Part shown: positions 48,387-58,245 of the stretch, piece after piece | Layout of the letters: every line of letters begins with the position of its first letter | Numbering within the stretch: the stretch's first letter is position 1 | From: Deltaproteobacteria bacterium HGW-Deltaproteobacteria-14 | Lineage (GTDB): Bacteria; Myxococcota_A; UBA9042; PHBI01 | Assembly (NCBI GenBank): GCA_002841945.1 | Contig: PHBI01000003.1 | Coordinates: forward strand, 51,893-115,892 | DNA: 64,000 nt | Direction of reading: 5' to 3' | Position numbers and translations under genes: made by a program | The notes under the pieces: generated by a model | Told to the model about the DNA's origin: nothing | The model's database searches: none | The model's input: only the letters and a program-made list of their open reading frames with translations

Positions 48387-51300
48387 TCACGGCGCGATCT
48401 CGCGGTAGCGGACGCCGACCTCGACGTAGTCCGACGCGACCCGCCCGAAGTCCCGACCAGCCCCGTTGCCCGCCGTCGGCACGACCGCGAGGTGCAACGC
48501 CGCGCCCGGCCCGCCGAACGCGCTCGCCGCCTCGTCCCCGCTCGCGGCCCAGGTGAGCGTCGCGGGCGTGTCCGCGCCGGCGCCGTGCGCGGCCAGCTGC
48601 TCCCACCCCGACTCACGCCATCGGTACAGGGCCCCCCCGGGCGCGGGGGCCCCCTGCGCGTCGTGCCCGGTGCCGCCGCCGTCCCAGCGCACCGTGGCCG
48701 CGACGACCTCGAAGCCGTCGAGGTCGAGCGCCGCCGCCGGCACCGTCAGCTGGTGTACCGGGCGATCCCCGGCGGCCGCCTCCCACACCCACAGCTGCTG
48801 CCCGAGCGCCAGGGTCGACGCCTTGTCGGCGCTCGGCGTGAGCACCCGCAGCACGTCCCGCGTGGTGTCCCACGCCATCGTCTGCCGGAACTCCACCCCG
48901 GGCAGCGCCGGCCCCCCCTCGCCGAGCAGGTCCGTCGTCGGGATGACCTCCCAGCCGTCGTCGCCGAGCTCCCACAGGGTCTCGCAGAGCCCCTGCGCCG
49001 CCCCGTCGCAGGTGTCGAGCTCGAAGCGCCGGCCGCCAAAGAGCAGCACCGTCTCCCGCACCGGGTCCCACACCATCGCATGCCGGGCCCGCGGGTCGGG
49101 GTGGGGCGCTCCGGCCGGCGGCTCGTGACGGGTCCAGCTCACGCCGTCCCAGAGCCACGTGTCGCCGAGGTAGCAGAAGTCCGAGCTCGACTGCCCACCG
49201 CTCGCGCACCCCTCCACCCCCGCCTTGGAGAAGCCGCCAAAGAGCACGGTTCGCCCGCGCTTGGCGTCGTACGCCATGGCGTGGAGGTGGCGCCCGCTCG
49301 GACGCGTCGCCGACGCCGTGCGGTGGTGCCACGCCTGGGCCTCGCTCGCCCACACCCAGGTCTCGGCGTAGATGCAGCGGCCGACCGTGTTTACGTCGGG
49401 GGTGTCCGGGCACGGGCTGCCGACCTGCGGGTACACCGCGCCGCCGAACAGGACGAGCTCGCCCCGGGCCTCGTCATACGCCGCCGCGTGCTCCCCGACC
49501 GCCAGCGGCGCCACCCCGGCGCCGTCGTCGAGCAAGCTCCAGGCGCCGTCGTAGAGCCACAGATCGTTCTTGCTCGCCTCCACCGTCCCGGCGTCGTGCC
49601 ACCGCCCGCCTTGCACGAGCACGCCGCCGTCGACCGCCGAGAAGGCCATCACGTGACCCGTGCGCCGCCCCGCCGGCGTCGACGGGACCGACGTCCAGTC
49701 GCCGTCCGCCCACTCGTTCAGCTCGCTGGTCGTGGCGTCGGCGTCCACGCCGCCGTACATGATGAGCTTGTCCCGGAGGGGATCGTAGACGAGCTGGGTG
49801 CCGTCCCGCGGCAGCGGCGCCTCGTTCGTGTTGGGTGACGTCCCGCGGTACGCGCGGCGCCACTCCTGACCGTCGAAGGTCCAGGTGTCCGTGCAGCTCG
49901 AGGCCACGCCGCGCCAGCACGACTCGGGTCCCTGCCCCGACTGCAGGACCACCTGCCCCCGGGTCGTGTCGTACAGGAGGCCGTGGCCGAAGCGCGCCTC
50001 CGGCGAGCCGTCCCCGCCCGCGGGCGTCGCCCGCGACCACTGCGCACCGTCCCACTCCCACGTGTCCCCCACCGCGCAGGCGGGATCCTGGCAGCCCACC
50101 ATCACGACCCGTTCGCGCGCGACGTCGTAGGTCATCGCGTGGCGGTAGCGCGCGCTCGGGTAGGGGCCCGCCTGATCGGCCGCGGTGCGCTTCGTCCAGG
50201 CCGCCCCGTCCCACAGCCATGTTGCGTTGCACAATCCCCCTGTCACGCCGTCGCAGCTCGCGGCGCTGCCGACGTGTCCGCCGAAGAGCACCGTCACCCC
50301 GCGCGCCTCGTCGTAGGCCAGCGCGTGCCCCCAGCGCGGGCTCGGCCAGGCGCCCACGGGCTCGACCTCGGTCCAGGCCGGCGCGGCCGCCTCGAAACGC
50401 CACAGCTCCGCCGAGGGTGCGCTCGTCGCGCAGCGATCGAGGGCCGCGCTGCACCCCCCGAACAGGAGCACCCGATGGTGCGCTGCGTCATAGGCCATCG
50501 CGTGGTGGGAGCGGGCGCTCGGCCCCGGGATCGCGAGCTTCGCCCAAGCCTCGCCGTCCCAGCGCCAGGTGTCGCCGCGCGGCGCGTCTGCGCGGCCCCC
50601 GAAGAGCAGCGTCTCCGCGCGGGCGCTGTCGTAGGCCATCGCGCTCGCGTAGCGGTCCGGGGGCCCGCTGAGGCCGTCGAACGCCCGGTCGACGTCGCCG
50701 AGGCTCCAGGAGTAGCCGTTCCACACCTGCTGCATGTTGGTCGGCCCCCACTCGTAGCAGCCGCCGTCGGCGTCGTCGTACCAGCACTCGCCGAAGCGCA
50801 GCCCCACGCCGCGGGCGCGGTCGAAGGTCATCGCCGCGAAGTAGCCCTCTGGCGCATAGGGATAGGCGTCGAGGCGCGACCAGTCCGACGCCCCGGTCGT
50901 CGTCGCGAGCGCGCCGTCGGCGCCTTCGAGCAGCGTCCCAGGCGCGATCCCGCGGTGCGCGCCGAAGAGGACCCCGCCAAAGCGCGCGCCCGTCGTGAGG
51001 GACAGGGGGTTGCCGAGCACCGTGGCGCCGAGGGTCTGCCGCAGCGAGCCCCGCCACTGCCCGTAGACGACGCGCTCGACGGGGCCGACGTTGCCCGCGC
51101 GGTCGGTCTGCTGCACGCACGCGGAGGTCGTGGCGAGCGGCAGGACGAAGCGCCCGCCCCCGGCGTCGTCGGCGGTGAACGAGGCCGCCTGGAGCGGCGC
51201 GCACCCCGACGCGTTCGCCCCGAACACGGCGACCGTCGCCCCCGGCTCGAACCCGACGGGCGCCTCGGCGCAGAAGTCCCAGGGTCCCGGGCAGGCGCGC

Positions 51301-53165
51301 AGCTCGTAGCGCGGCGTCGGCGCGCCGTCGACGCCGAAGGGCGCTCGGTAGAGCGTGACCGCGGGCGTCCCGAGGAGGGCGGCGGGCGCGGCGCTGTCGG
51401 CCACGACGGCGCCGACGTCGACGGTGGCGAGGTTCCCCGCGAGATCCACCAGCTCCGCCGTCATGAGGTGGCGCCCGTCGGCCAGCGTCGCGCCCGGGAC
51501 CGCGACGACGAAGAAGGTGTCGGCCTCCGACCAGGTCGCCGGCGCGAACGTCTGGCCGTCCGCCGTGACGACCGGGGCGCGGCCGAGGGGCTCGGTCACG
51601 GCGAAGGCCACGCGCGCGCTGGCGGCGGGGTTGACGGTCGCCTCGTCCGGGGCGATCCGCGCCGGCGGGTAGGGCGGCTCGCGCCCGACGGTGGCCGCGC
51701 CCGAGCGCGTGGGGGGGGTGAGGTCCATCACGATCAGGAAGGGCGCCGCGAGCGCCTCGTTGCCGGCGAGGTCCACCGCCTCGATGGTCACGAGCGCCGC
51801 CCCCTCTGACAGGACCTCGGCGGCGTCGGCGGCGCAGGTGAGGCGCTGGGTCGTCGCGTCCACCGGGGCGCTGTCGCAGGCGATGAGCGCGCCGGCGACG
51901 ATGACCCGGGGCGGCCCCGCGAGCGCGCGGTCTTCGCTCACGTCGCAGGCGACCGTGATGCGCGCGGCGGCGCCGGCGCGCGCGGTGCCCTGGTCGGAGA
52001 CGGTCCGCTCGCCGAGCACGTCGTCGCTGACCGTCAGGGTGAGGCGGCTCAAGACCGGCCGCGACGCGTCGAAGGTCAGGGTCAAGGGAGCGCTGCCCGG
52101 GTCGCCCGGCTCCGTCCGCAGGAGGTAGCTGTCGAGCGGGTTCCCGACCTTGTCGCGGCCGTCCACGCTGAACCGGTACGCGGTGCTGTCGTCGGTCTCG
52201 GGGATGACGCTGCGCCAGCGCCAGGTGGTGCCGTCCGACTCCGGCCCGGCGAAGGCGAAGCCGCTGGGCTCCGGGGTCACGGTGAGCGCGGCGGCGGCCA
52301 GCGGCTCGTTCGCGGTGACGCTCACGACGATCTCCTGGCCGGCGCGCCCGAACGCGGGGGTGACCGTGTTGTAGACGATGACCGGCGGGGCGTTGTCGAC
52401 CTGCACCTTGGCGACCACCAGCGGGCTGGCGTAGCCGTTGGCGTCGATGAAGCGCGCGAAGACGCTGTAGACCCCGTCGGCGGGCGGGTCGGTGACGCCG
52501 GCGGTGACGTCCCATGGGCCGAGCGCGCAGCAGGTGCGGCCGCTCGGGCAGTCGGCGTCGAAGGCGTCGGCCACGGCGCAGCGCAGGTCGGGCTCGGCGG
52601 CGTCGCCGAGGAGGACGAGGCGGGCGCCGCGCAGCGAGGGATCGTTCGAGAGTTCCACGGCCCGGCCCGCCGCGGTCTCGAAGCGCAGCGTGGCCGTCGC
52701 GAGCTCGGCCGGGTCAGCGAGGCCCCCCGCGTCGGAGGCCAACACGACGCGCAGGCTGTTGCCGGTCTCCGTCGCCGGGCGCTGCAGGGCCAAGGCGACG
52801 GCGACCGTGCTGCGCGCGCCGGGCTCGAGGGTGAAGGGCGCGCTGCGGCCGAAGTAGAGCACCCGCGCGTCGAGCGCCTCGCGCTCGCGCAGCTCGACCA
52901 CCACGCGCCGGTCGACGCCGTTGGGGACGCTGAGCCCCGGCAGGGCGGCCGTCGCGCCGACCGTGAACGGCGTCGCCGGGGTCGCGGCGAGGGTGGCGCC
53001 GTCTCGATCTTCGACGCGGATCGCCGCCCACAGCGCGGTGCCGTCGGCCGGCCGCTCGAGCCAGCTGAACGACAGCGACACCGCGCCGGGCTCCGCGTTC
53101 GCGCAGCCCGCGACGCTCGCGAGCCACAACACCATCACCGCGGCTCGCCGCGACACCTCGAACAT
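48387..53165 (-). CDS. large kelch-repeat lipoprotein
   Basis: A 1592-residue lipoprotein (lipobox LWLASVAGC). The first about 720 residues contain repeated beta domains with DNAPPVIVYN and DLAGN-type segments resembling bacterial Ig-like modules. The second half has about twelve kelch-type blades, each with a core like MAYDAKRGRTVLFGGFS or MVWDPVRETVLLFGGR followed by a W-W strand (TWLWDGVSWTRHEP). Twelve blades would make two six-bladed propellers. It is expected on the outer surface as a binding protein. ATG 53165 has GGAG upstream; the frame remains open for 765 bases beyond it, antisense to the DUF1877 gene, and is ignored. Confidence 0.85.
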   Translation of the reverse strand: MFEVSRRAAVMVLWLASVAGCANAEPGAVSLSFSWLERPADGTALWAAIRVEDRDGATLAATPATPFTVGATAALPGLSVPNGVDRRVVVELREREALDARVLYFGRSAPFTLEPGARSTVAVALALQRPATETGNSLRVVLASDAGGLADPAELATATLRFETAAGRAVELSNDPSLRGARLVLLGDAAEPDLRCAVADAFDADCPSGRTCCALGPWDVTAGVTDPPADGVYSVFARFIDANGYASPLVVAKVQVDNAPPVIVYNTVTPAFGRAGQEIVVSVTANEPLAAAALTVTPEPSGFAFAGPESDGTTWRWRSVIPETDDSTAYRFSVDGRDKVGNPLDSYLLRTEPGDPGSAPLTLTFDASRPVLSRLTLTVSDDVLGERTVSDQGTARAGAAARITVACDVSEDRALAGPPRVIVAGALIACDSAPVDATTQRLTCAADAAEVLSEGAALVTIEAVDLAGNEALAAPFLIVMDLTPPTRSGAATVGREPPYPPARIAPDEATVNPAASARVAFAVTEPLGRAPVVTADGQTFAPATWSEADTFFVVAVPGATLADGRHLMTAELVDLAGNLATVDVGAVVADSAAPAALLGTPAVTLYRAPFGVDGAPTPRYELRACPGPWDFCAEAPVGFEPGATVAVFGANASGCAPLQAASFTADDAGGGRFVLPLATTSACVQQTDRAGNVGPVERVVYGQWRGSLRQTLGATVLGNPLSLTTGARFGGVLFGAHRGIAPGTLLEGADGALATTTGASDWSRLDAYPYAPEGYFAAMTFDRARGVGLRFGECWYDDADGGCYEWGPTNMQQVWNGYSWSLGDVDRAFDGLSGPPDRYASAMAYDSARAETLLFGGRADAPRGDTWRWDGEAWAKLAIPGPSARSHHAMAYDAAHHRVLLFGGCSAALDRCATSAPSAELWRFEAAAPAWTEVEPVGAWPSPRWGHALAYDEARGVTVLFGGHVGSAASCDGVTGGLCNATWLWDGAAWTKRTAADQAGPYPSARYRHAMTYDVARERVVMVGCQDPACAVGDTWEWDGAQWSRATPAGGDGSPEARFGHGLLYDTTRGQVVLQSGQGPESCWRGVASSCTDTWTFDGQEWRRAYRGTSPNTNEAPLPRDGTQLVYDPLRDKLIMYGGVDADATTSELNEWADGDWTSVPSTPAGRRTGHVMAFSAVDGGVLVQGGRWHDAGTVEASKNDLWLYDGAWSLLDDGAGVAPLAVGEHAAAYDEARGELVLFGGAVYPQVGSPCPDTPDVNTVGRCIYAETWVWASEAQAWHHRTASATRPSGRHLHAMAYDAKRGRTVLFGGFSKAGVEGCASGGQSSSDFCYLGDTWLWDGVSWTRHEPPAGAPHPDPRARHAMVWDPVRETVLLFGGRRFELDTCDGAAQGLCETLWELGDDGWEVIPTTDLLGEGGPALPGVEFRQTMAWDTTRDVLRVLTPSADKASTLALGQQLWVWEAAAGDRPVHQLTVPAAALDLDGFEVVAATVRWDGGGTGHDAQGAPAPGGALYRWRESGWEQLAAHGAGADTPATLTWAASGDEAASAFGGPGAALHLAVVPTAGNGAGRDFGRVASDYVEVGVRYREIAP

Positions 53166-53306
53166 TCGGACTCCTCGCCATGTCGCCAGACGCCCGACTG
53201 TACCAACTCTCGGGCGACGAGGCTCGCCAATCGACCTCGACGGCGTCGCGTTGACCGACGCGGGCGCTTCGCCGAGGATCCCTCCCGGATCTCGCGAGGG
53301 AGCGGT

Positions 53307-53816
53307 ATGAGCACCAACGGCGCGGTAGTGAGACTCGGTGAGGGGGACCTCGACTGGCTGCGAGGCCACCTCGCCGACCAGGCGGTCAACAATGGCGGGG
53401 GCGGTGGTGACGAGCGCGCCGCGGCTTGGTTCGCGGCGGGCGACCCCGACACCTACGACCTCGACGGGGCCTCGCTCGGGGTGCACTTCCTCCTCACGGG
53501 CACCGAGCGCGGCGGCGAGGGGCCGCTGAGCTTCGTCGCGAACGAGGCGTTCGGCGCGCCCGTGCGCTGGGCGTCCGGCCACGGCCGTGCCTTCGAACCG
53601 GCGGCGGTCGCGGCGATCGCCGACGCGATCGAGGCGACGGCGGCCAGGCTGGTGCGCCAGCGCCTCGAAAGCGCCGCGCTGGCCACCCTCCCCCCGTTCT
53701 CGTCCCGGCGGCTCGGCGACGATGAGAAGGAGTGGCTCCTGGCGGTGCTCCAGGGGCTGATGACGTTCCTGCGCCACGCCGCCGACGACGGCGTGGCCCT
53801 GCTGGTCACCCTCTGA
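53307..53816 (+). CDS. DUF1877 (YfbM-like) family protein
   Basis: A 169-residue protein with the family pattern: YDLDGASLGVHFLLTGTERG near residue 50, an ANEAFGAPVRW segment where YfbM-like proteins have IGG...GPARYL, a helix AVAAIADAIEAT, and a C-terminal LQGLMTFLRHAADDGVALLVTL. The family is small, soluble and of unknown function. It starts with ATG 53307 and is divergent from the kelch gene. The gap between them holds a CGCCCGA/TCGGGCG inverted repeat at 53191-53216. Confidence 0.75.
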   Translation: MSTNGAVVRLGEGDLDWLRGHLADQAVNNGGGGGDERAAAWFAAGDPDTYDLDGASLGVHFLLTGTERGGEGPLSFVANEAFGAPVRWASGHGRAFEPAAVAAIADAIEATAARLVRQRLESAALATLPPFSSRRLGDDEKEWLLAVLQGLMTFLRHAADDGVALLVTL

Positions 53817-53833
53817 GGGGCCTGGCGACCGCC

Positions 53834-54304
53834 TCAGCGCGCCGCGTCGTAGTCCGCCGCGAAGCGCGAGCGGTAGCCGGCCTTGACGACGTTGCCCGAG
53901 GGGCTCGCCTGGGCTTGGAGCGTGCGCCACCAGCGAAACGCCGTGACCGACGCGCCGAGCTCGGCGCCGAGCCCGGAGGCCAGCGCGTCAGCGAGCGCGT
54001 CTGGGCTCGCCGCGGGTGGGGGCGCGAGGAGCCTCAGCTCGACCTCCACCGGCGCCGTATTCCACAGGATGACCTGCCCGGCGCCCGGGGCCGTCGTGGC
54101 GAGCGACACCTCGAAGAGCTCCTCGTCCTGCACGCGCTCGTAGGTCTCGAGGCTGAGCGCCAACGTGACGAGCACGAGCCACTCGCTGGCCCCCTCCTCG
54201 GCGAAGATCCGCACGCCGACCAAGCGGCCCGCGAGCGGCGCCGCCCCCTCCACCGTCAACGCGACCTCTCGGCTCAGCGCCCGCGACGCGAAGCGACCAC
54301 CCAT
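53834..54304 (-). CDS. unknown protein, linked to the upstream 462-residue protein
   Basis: A 156-residue soluble protein that I do not recognise. It starts one base after the stop of the gene at 54306-55694, so the pair is an operon. It has mixed alpha/beta character: SEWLVLVTLALSLETYERVQDEELF, then a strand GQVILWNTAPVEVELRLL, then a helix LADALASGLGAELGASVTAF. No signal peptide or Cys motif is present. A role as accessory, chaperone or immunity partner for the upstream protein is possible from the layout, but nothing in the sequence proves it. Confidence 0.6.
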   Translation of the reverse strand: MGGRFASRALSREVALTVEGAAPLAGRLVGVRIFAEEGASEWLVLVTLALSLETYERVQDEELFEVSLATTAPGAGQVILWNTAPVEVELRLLAPPPAASPDALADALASGLGAELGASVTAFRWWRTLQAQASPSGNVVKAGYRSRFAADYDAAR

Positions 54305-54305
54305 C

Positions 54306-55694
54306 TCAGGCGCCCCCGTAGGCTGCGAGCCCGGCGTTCACGGCCCCGGTGAAGTCGATGAAGGTGCCGACCTGCACGTTGGCCTCGACCCCGCCGACGG
54401 CGCGCCCGGTCCCGGTGCCCGCCTGGGTCATGCTCTTGAAGCGCGCCCGCTCCACGGTCCACACGTTGTTCGTGCGGCTCACCTTGACCTCGATGCCCAT
54501 CAGCGAGTCGAGCGCGGCCCCGGACGTGCCAAACGCGGCCGTGCCGAGGTTCGCCGCCGACGACGCGACGGCGATCGCCTCGCGCAGGTTCGCGCCCTCC
54601 CGGGCGGCGGACAGCGCCCGCGCGCAGGAGTAGACCTTGTGCAGGAACATGCCGGTGCGGACCGCCTCCATGAACGTCGCCTGCCCGGTCGGGGAGAACG
54701 CCGTCCGCGGCATCGACAGCTGCCCCTGCACCTCGATCGAGACCGTCGAGGTGCCGCCGCTGCGCGAGCGCTTGGCGAAGCGCACGCTCGCCTGGCTGTT
54801 GCCGACGTTGCCCTGCACCTGGCCGGCGATCTCGGCGAAGGTCTGGGCGTCGTCGTTGCCGACGTCCTCGATCCCGGTGCGCGCCTCGAGCGCGACGGAG
54901 CCGCCGCGATCGCCCGCCTCCACGCCGGCGCCGATCTGGATCGCGACGGAGGCCTCGAAGCCGACCGCGCCGTTGTTGCGGAAGAAGTCGAAGTAGCCGC
55001 GATAGCCGCGGTTGAACGTGGCGATCCACTCGTCGCCGACCCCCCACGCGAGCAGGCGCTGGGTGCGGGTCTGGGGGTTGTTGAGCGCGGTGTGGGCGTC
55101 GTTGAGGCTGCCGTCCACGCCGGCCGAGTTGAGCGCCACGTGGAGCGACTGCTTCAGCGCGTCGACGAGGGCCGCGCCGAGGTCCGCTCCGGTCAGCTGG
55201 AGCGAGCCGCTGACCGCCGCGTTGATGTTGAAGATGCGGCCGAGTCCGTACCGCACGCCGCCGGAGAGCTGGCAGTTGAACTCCTTGGCGCCCGTCGAGT
55301 CGGCGGCGATGCTGCCCTGCACGCCGACCGTGACGTCGAGGCCGGGGACCGAGGCCACCGGGATCGCGACGTTGATGGTGACGTTCGCGAACTGCCCGGT
55401 GTGGATGCCCCCGGCGATGGAGCGCACCCGCGCCGATAGCGCCTCGAACGTGCCGGCCGAGGCGGAGGCCTGGGTGGCCCCGCGACCCGGACCGTCACGC
55501 TGCACCGGCGCGCCGGTGCCGCGCATCTGAACCGCGCCCCCGTCGGGGGCGAGCATGGCCGCGCCGGCCTCGTAGGAGCCGGCGGCCCCTGCCGCCGAGC
55601 GCAGCGCAGCGCCTCCGGCTCCGACGGTGGGCGTGGGGGTCGTCTGCGCCCCGGCGGGGGCAGCAGGGCGCACTTCGCGGGCGTTCTGCGACAT
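54306..55694 (-). CDS. unknown protein with Ala/Gly-rich unstructured N-terminus (possible injection-system cargo)
   Basis: A 462-residue protein starting at ATG 55694. The first about 75 residues are Pro/Ala/Gly-rich and disordered and include QMRGTGAPVQRDGPGRG; VQR-type tails of this kind occur in DUF4157-class proteins near extracellular contractile injection systems. The remainder alternates strands (TINVAIPVASVPGLDVTVGV; AIQIGAGVEAGDRGGSVAL) in a beta-barrel-like or propeller-like pattern with a helix-rich segment near 340-400 (FLHKVYSCARALSAAREG). No toxin motif is identified. No injection-system genes occur in this window, so the cargo idea is weak. Confidence 0.5.
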   Translation of the reverse strand: MSQNAREVRPAAPAGAQTTPTPTVGAGGAALRSAAGAAGSYEAGAAMLAPDGGAVQMRGTGAPVQRDGPGRGATQASASAGTFEALSARVRSIAGGIHTGQFANVTINVAIPVASVPGLDVTVGVQGSIAADSTGAKEFNCQLSGGVRYGLGRIFNINAAVSGSLQLTGADLGAALVDALKQSLHVALNSAGVDGSLNDAHTALNNPQTRTQRLLAWGVGDEWIATFNRGYRGYFDFFRNNGAVGFEASVAIQIGAGVEAGDRGGSVALEARTGIEDVGNDDAQTFAEIAGQVQGNVGNSQASVRFAKRSRSGGTSTVSIEVQGQLSMPRTAFSPTGQATFMEAVRTGMFLHKVYSCARALSAAREGANLREAIAVASSAANLGTAAFGTSGAALDSLMGIEVKVSRTNNVWTVERARFKSMTQAGTGTGRAVGGVEANVQVGTFIDFTGAVNAGLAAYGGA

Positions 55695-55797
55695 GGTGAT
55701 GAACCTCGATGGACCGACAGACGCGAGCATATACCGGCCGGCGGTCGCCCACAAACGCCGGGTCGCTCAGCGCCGCAGAGCCCGGGAGGGGCCGCTC

Positions 55798-56520
55798 TCA
55801 GGCCGCGTCGACCCGGCGGCGCAGGGCCGCGACCCGATCGTACCAGGCGACGATGCGCGGGCGGGCACGGACCCGCGCGAAGGCGGGGAACTCGCGCACG
55901 CAGGTCAAGGCGCCGTGCGCGCTCGCGTCGGCGAAGGTCGGCGCGTCGCCGGTCAGGAAGGGCTGCTCGCCGATGTAGGCTTCGAGCTGGTCGAGCTGCG
56001 CCTCGAAGAGCTCGGGGCCGCTCTTGCCCTCACCGCGGCGCTTGAGGATGCGCTTGGCGATGAGCTTCATTACCACCGAGCCGAAGACGCTCACCCGCAT
56101 GTTGTCGAAGCGGCTGAAGTTCGAGGTCTTCGCGGTGAGCTTGGCCGCGTGGACCGACTCCGACCACGTGCCGTAGAGGACCGTCGGGAGGATCTGGATG
56201 AGGTCGCGGTCGACCCAGGCGTCGATCGCGTCCGCGCGGGCGCGGGTGGCGTCGTCGGCGACGTTCAGCGGGCGGTCCCCCTCGGCGACCTCGTCGAGCC
56301 AGCGCAGGATGGCGCTCGACTCGCGGCGGATCTCGCCGTCGAGCTCGACCACCGGGACCTTCTTGCGGCCCTCGGGGGACGCGCCCAGGTGCTTGATCTC
56401 CTTCTTGTTCAGCGGGTTCACCTCGACCCGCCGATGGGGGAGGCCCTTGAGCTCGAGGCCCGCCTTGACCTTGTGGCAGTAGGGGCACAGCTCGAACTGG
56501 TAGAGGGTCAGGGTCTTCAT
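55798..56520 (-). CDS. glutathione S-transferase-like protein with CPYC glutaredoxin motif
   Basis: A 240-residue protein. Residues 1-75 are a glutaredoxin/GST-N thioredoxin fold with CPYC (residues 12-15), the cis-Pro VPVVELDG and the ES-S glutathione-binding pattern RRESSAILRWLDE. Residues about 90-235 form the all-helical GST-C domain, including the conserved FLTGDAPTFADASAHGAL capping segment. The CPYC resembles GrxB and prostaglandin E synthase 2-like GSTs. It is cytosolic, probably glutathione-dependent reductase or transferase; substrate unknown. ATG 56520. Confidence 0.82.
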   Translation of the reverse strand: MKTLTLYQFELCPYCHKVKAGLELKGLPHRRVEVNPLNKKEIKHLGASPEGRKKVPVVELDGEIRRESSAILRWLDEVAEGDRPLNVADDATRARADAIDAWVDRDLIQILPTVLYGTWSESVHAAKLTAKTSNFSRFDNMRVSVFGSVVMKLIAKRILKRRGEGKSGPELFEAQLDQLEAYIGEQPFLTGDAPTFADASAHGALTCVREFPAFARVRARPRIVAWYDRVAALRRRVDAA

Positions 56521-56676
56521 GGGCGCTGGGATCCTTGGTGCGGGGGCCGGTGGGCGGTCTCTGTAGCCTCGCCGGGCCGCCGAGTCCAGGCGAGCCCGGT
56601 GGCGCGTGTCGCCGGGCGAGCCGGCCGGCCCCGAAAAAGCCCTCACGCAATCCCGGGTTCTGCCGTTCAACCCAAC

Positions 56677-58155
56677 ATGAGGCCCGCACACCCGCTCACC
56701 ATCTCGCTCGTCGTCGCCCTGACGCTGACCGCGTGTGACCAGCCGGGCGCCGACGCGAGCGCCTACCGCTACGAGGCGCCGTCCGAGGTCCCAGCCATCA
56801 CCGCCCTCACCGAGGGGCTCGCCACCGAAGCCGTGGCTCGCACAGCGCAGGATCTCGCGCGCTGGCGCGAGCTCGTCGCGGCGCCGCCCGACGCGCCGCC
56901 CGAGTATCCCCCGGCGCCGGAGGACGCGACCCCGAGCGCGCCGCCCGAGTGCTCCGGTGCGCTCCCCTGGATGGACGCGCCCCCGGTGACGACCGACCTG
57001 ACCCCGGGCGATCTGAGCCCGTTCGATCACCTCGGGATGCGCGTCGCCGTCTTCGGGGGCTGGCTCGTGGCCGGGGTCGACGGTGACGACGGCGCCTCCC
57101 TCGATGACGGCGCCGTCCGGGTGTGGCGCCGCGAGGCCGCCGGCTGGAACGCGGCCGGGCAGCTGTCTCCCACCCGGGTCGCCCCCGAGGCGCACTTCGG
57201 CTGGGACGTCGCCATCCACCGCGACCGCGTCGCCGTCGCGGCCCCCGGCGCGACCGTCTCCGATTTCGCCGACGCGGGGGCGGTCGAGCTCTTCGCGTGG
57301 ACGGCGGCGGCCGGCTGGGCCTCGGCGGACCGCGTCGCGGCCCCGCAACCCTCCCTCGGCGCGCGCTTTGGCGAGACCGTCGCGCTGGGCGCGGACCGCC
57401 TGGTCGTCGGCGCCCCGGGTGAGCTCGCCGAGCGCGGGGCGGTCTATGTCTTCGCCTCGACCGGCGCCGGCTGGGAGCTCGAGGCGCGGCTCATCACGCC
57501 GGCCCCCGCGACCGGTGATCTCCTCGGGACGTCGGTCGCCGAGGACCGGGGCGTGGTCGTCGCCGGCGCTCCCGAGGCGCGCGACGGGGACGGCGCCGCC
57601 TGGGTCTTCGAGCGCACCGCGGCCGGCTGGGGCCCGGCCCGACCCCTCATCGCTCCCGGCGTCGCCCCCGGGGCGCGCTTTGGGGGCGCCGTCGCGGTGG
57701 CGCGCGGGCTGGTCCTGGTCGGCGCCGACGAGGACTCTCCCGGCGCGCTCGACGCCGCCGGCAGCGTGACCGTCTTCGCCCTCGTGGACGGCGCCTGGCG
57801 CGTGCGCACGCGGCTCCTCGACCTCGTCCCCGCCGCAGGCGCGCACTTCGGGGCGGGCCTGCGGTTCGACGGCGCGATCGCGGCGGTCGGCGCCTGGAGC
57901 GGCGCTGGGGCCGCGGCGCAGACCGGCGCCGTGATGCTCTTCGCGCCGGCCAAGGGTGGCTGGGCCCGGCTGGCCCGGCTGACCGACCCGAGCGGGCTCG
58001 CCGGCGACCGCCTCGGCGTCGGCGTGGCGCTCGGGGACGGCGTCGTCGCCGCGGGGGCCTGGGCCTCCGACGGCGTCGCAGTCGACGCCGGTCGCCTCCT
58101 CGTCTTCGAGTATGGTGGTTGCGACCCGACCGCCTCCGCCGCCGCCCGCGAATAG
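56677..58155 (+). CDS. FG-GAP repeat lipoprotein
   Basis: A 492-residue lipoprotein (lipobox LTLTACDQ), followed by a Pro-rich linker (about 70-95). From about residue 110 run seven FG-GAP-like blades such as HFGWDVAIHRDRVAVAAPGA, RFGETVALGADRLVVGAPGE and RLGVGVALGDGVVAAGAW, the pattern of a seven-bladed integrin-alpha-like propeller. It has no Ca-binding DxDxDG loops that I can see. It is probably exposed on the outer membrane and binds other macromolecules. ATG 56677 is chosen because the lipobox follows at the right distance; longer open sequence upstream is antisense to the GST gene. Confidence 0.85.
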   Translation: MRPAHPLTISLVVALTLTACDQPGADASAYRYEAPSEVPAITALTEGLATEAVARTAQDLARWRELVAAPPDAPPEYPPAPEDATPSAPPECSGALPWMDAPPVTTDLTPGDLSPFDHLGMRVAVFGGWLVAGVDGDDGASLDDGAVRVWRREAAGWNAAGQLSPTRVAPEAHFGWDVAIHRDRVAVAAPGATVSDFADAGAVELFAWTAAAGWASADRVAAPQPSLGARFGETVALGADRLVVGAPGELAERGAVYVFASTGAGWELEARLITPAPATGDLLGTSVAEDRGVVVAGAPEARDGDGAAWVFERTAAGWGPARPLIAPGVAPGARFGGAVAVARGLVLVGADEDSPGALDAAGSVTVFALVDGAWRVRTRLLDLVPAAGAHFGAGLRFDGAIAAVGAWSGAGAAAQTGAVMLFAPAKGGWARLARLTDPSGLAGDRLGVGVALGDGVVAAGAWASDGVAVDAGRLLVFEYGGCDPTASAAARE

Positions 58156-58245
58156 CCGCGGGCGCAGGGGCGTCACGGGCGGGGGCGGCGCCTGGGGGGC
58201 GAAGTTCTCGCGTGGCCGCGGCGGGAAGTCTGCTACAGTGGCCTC

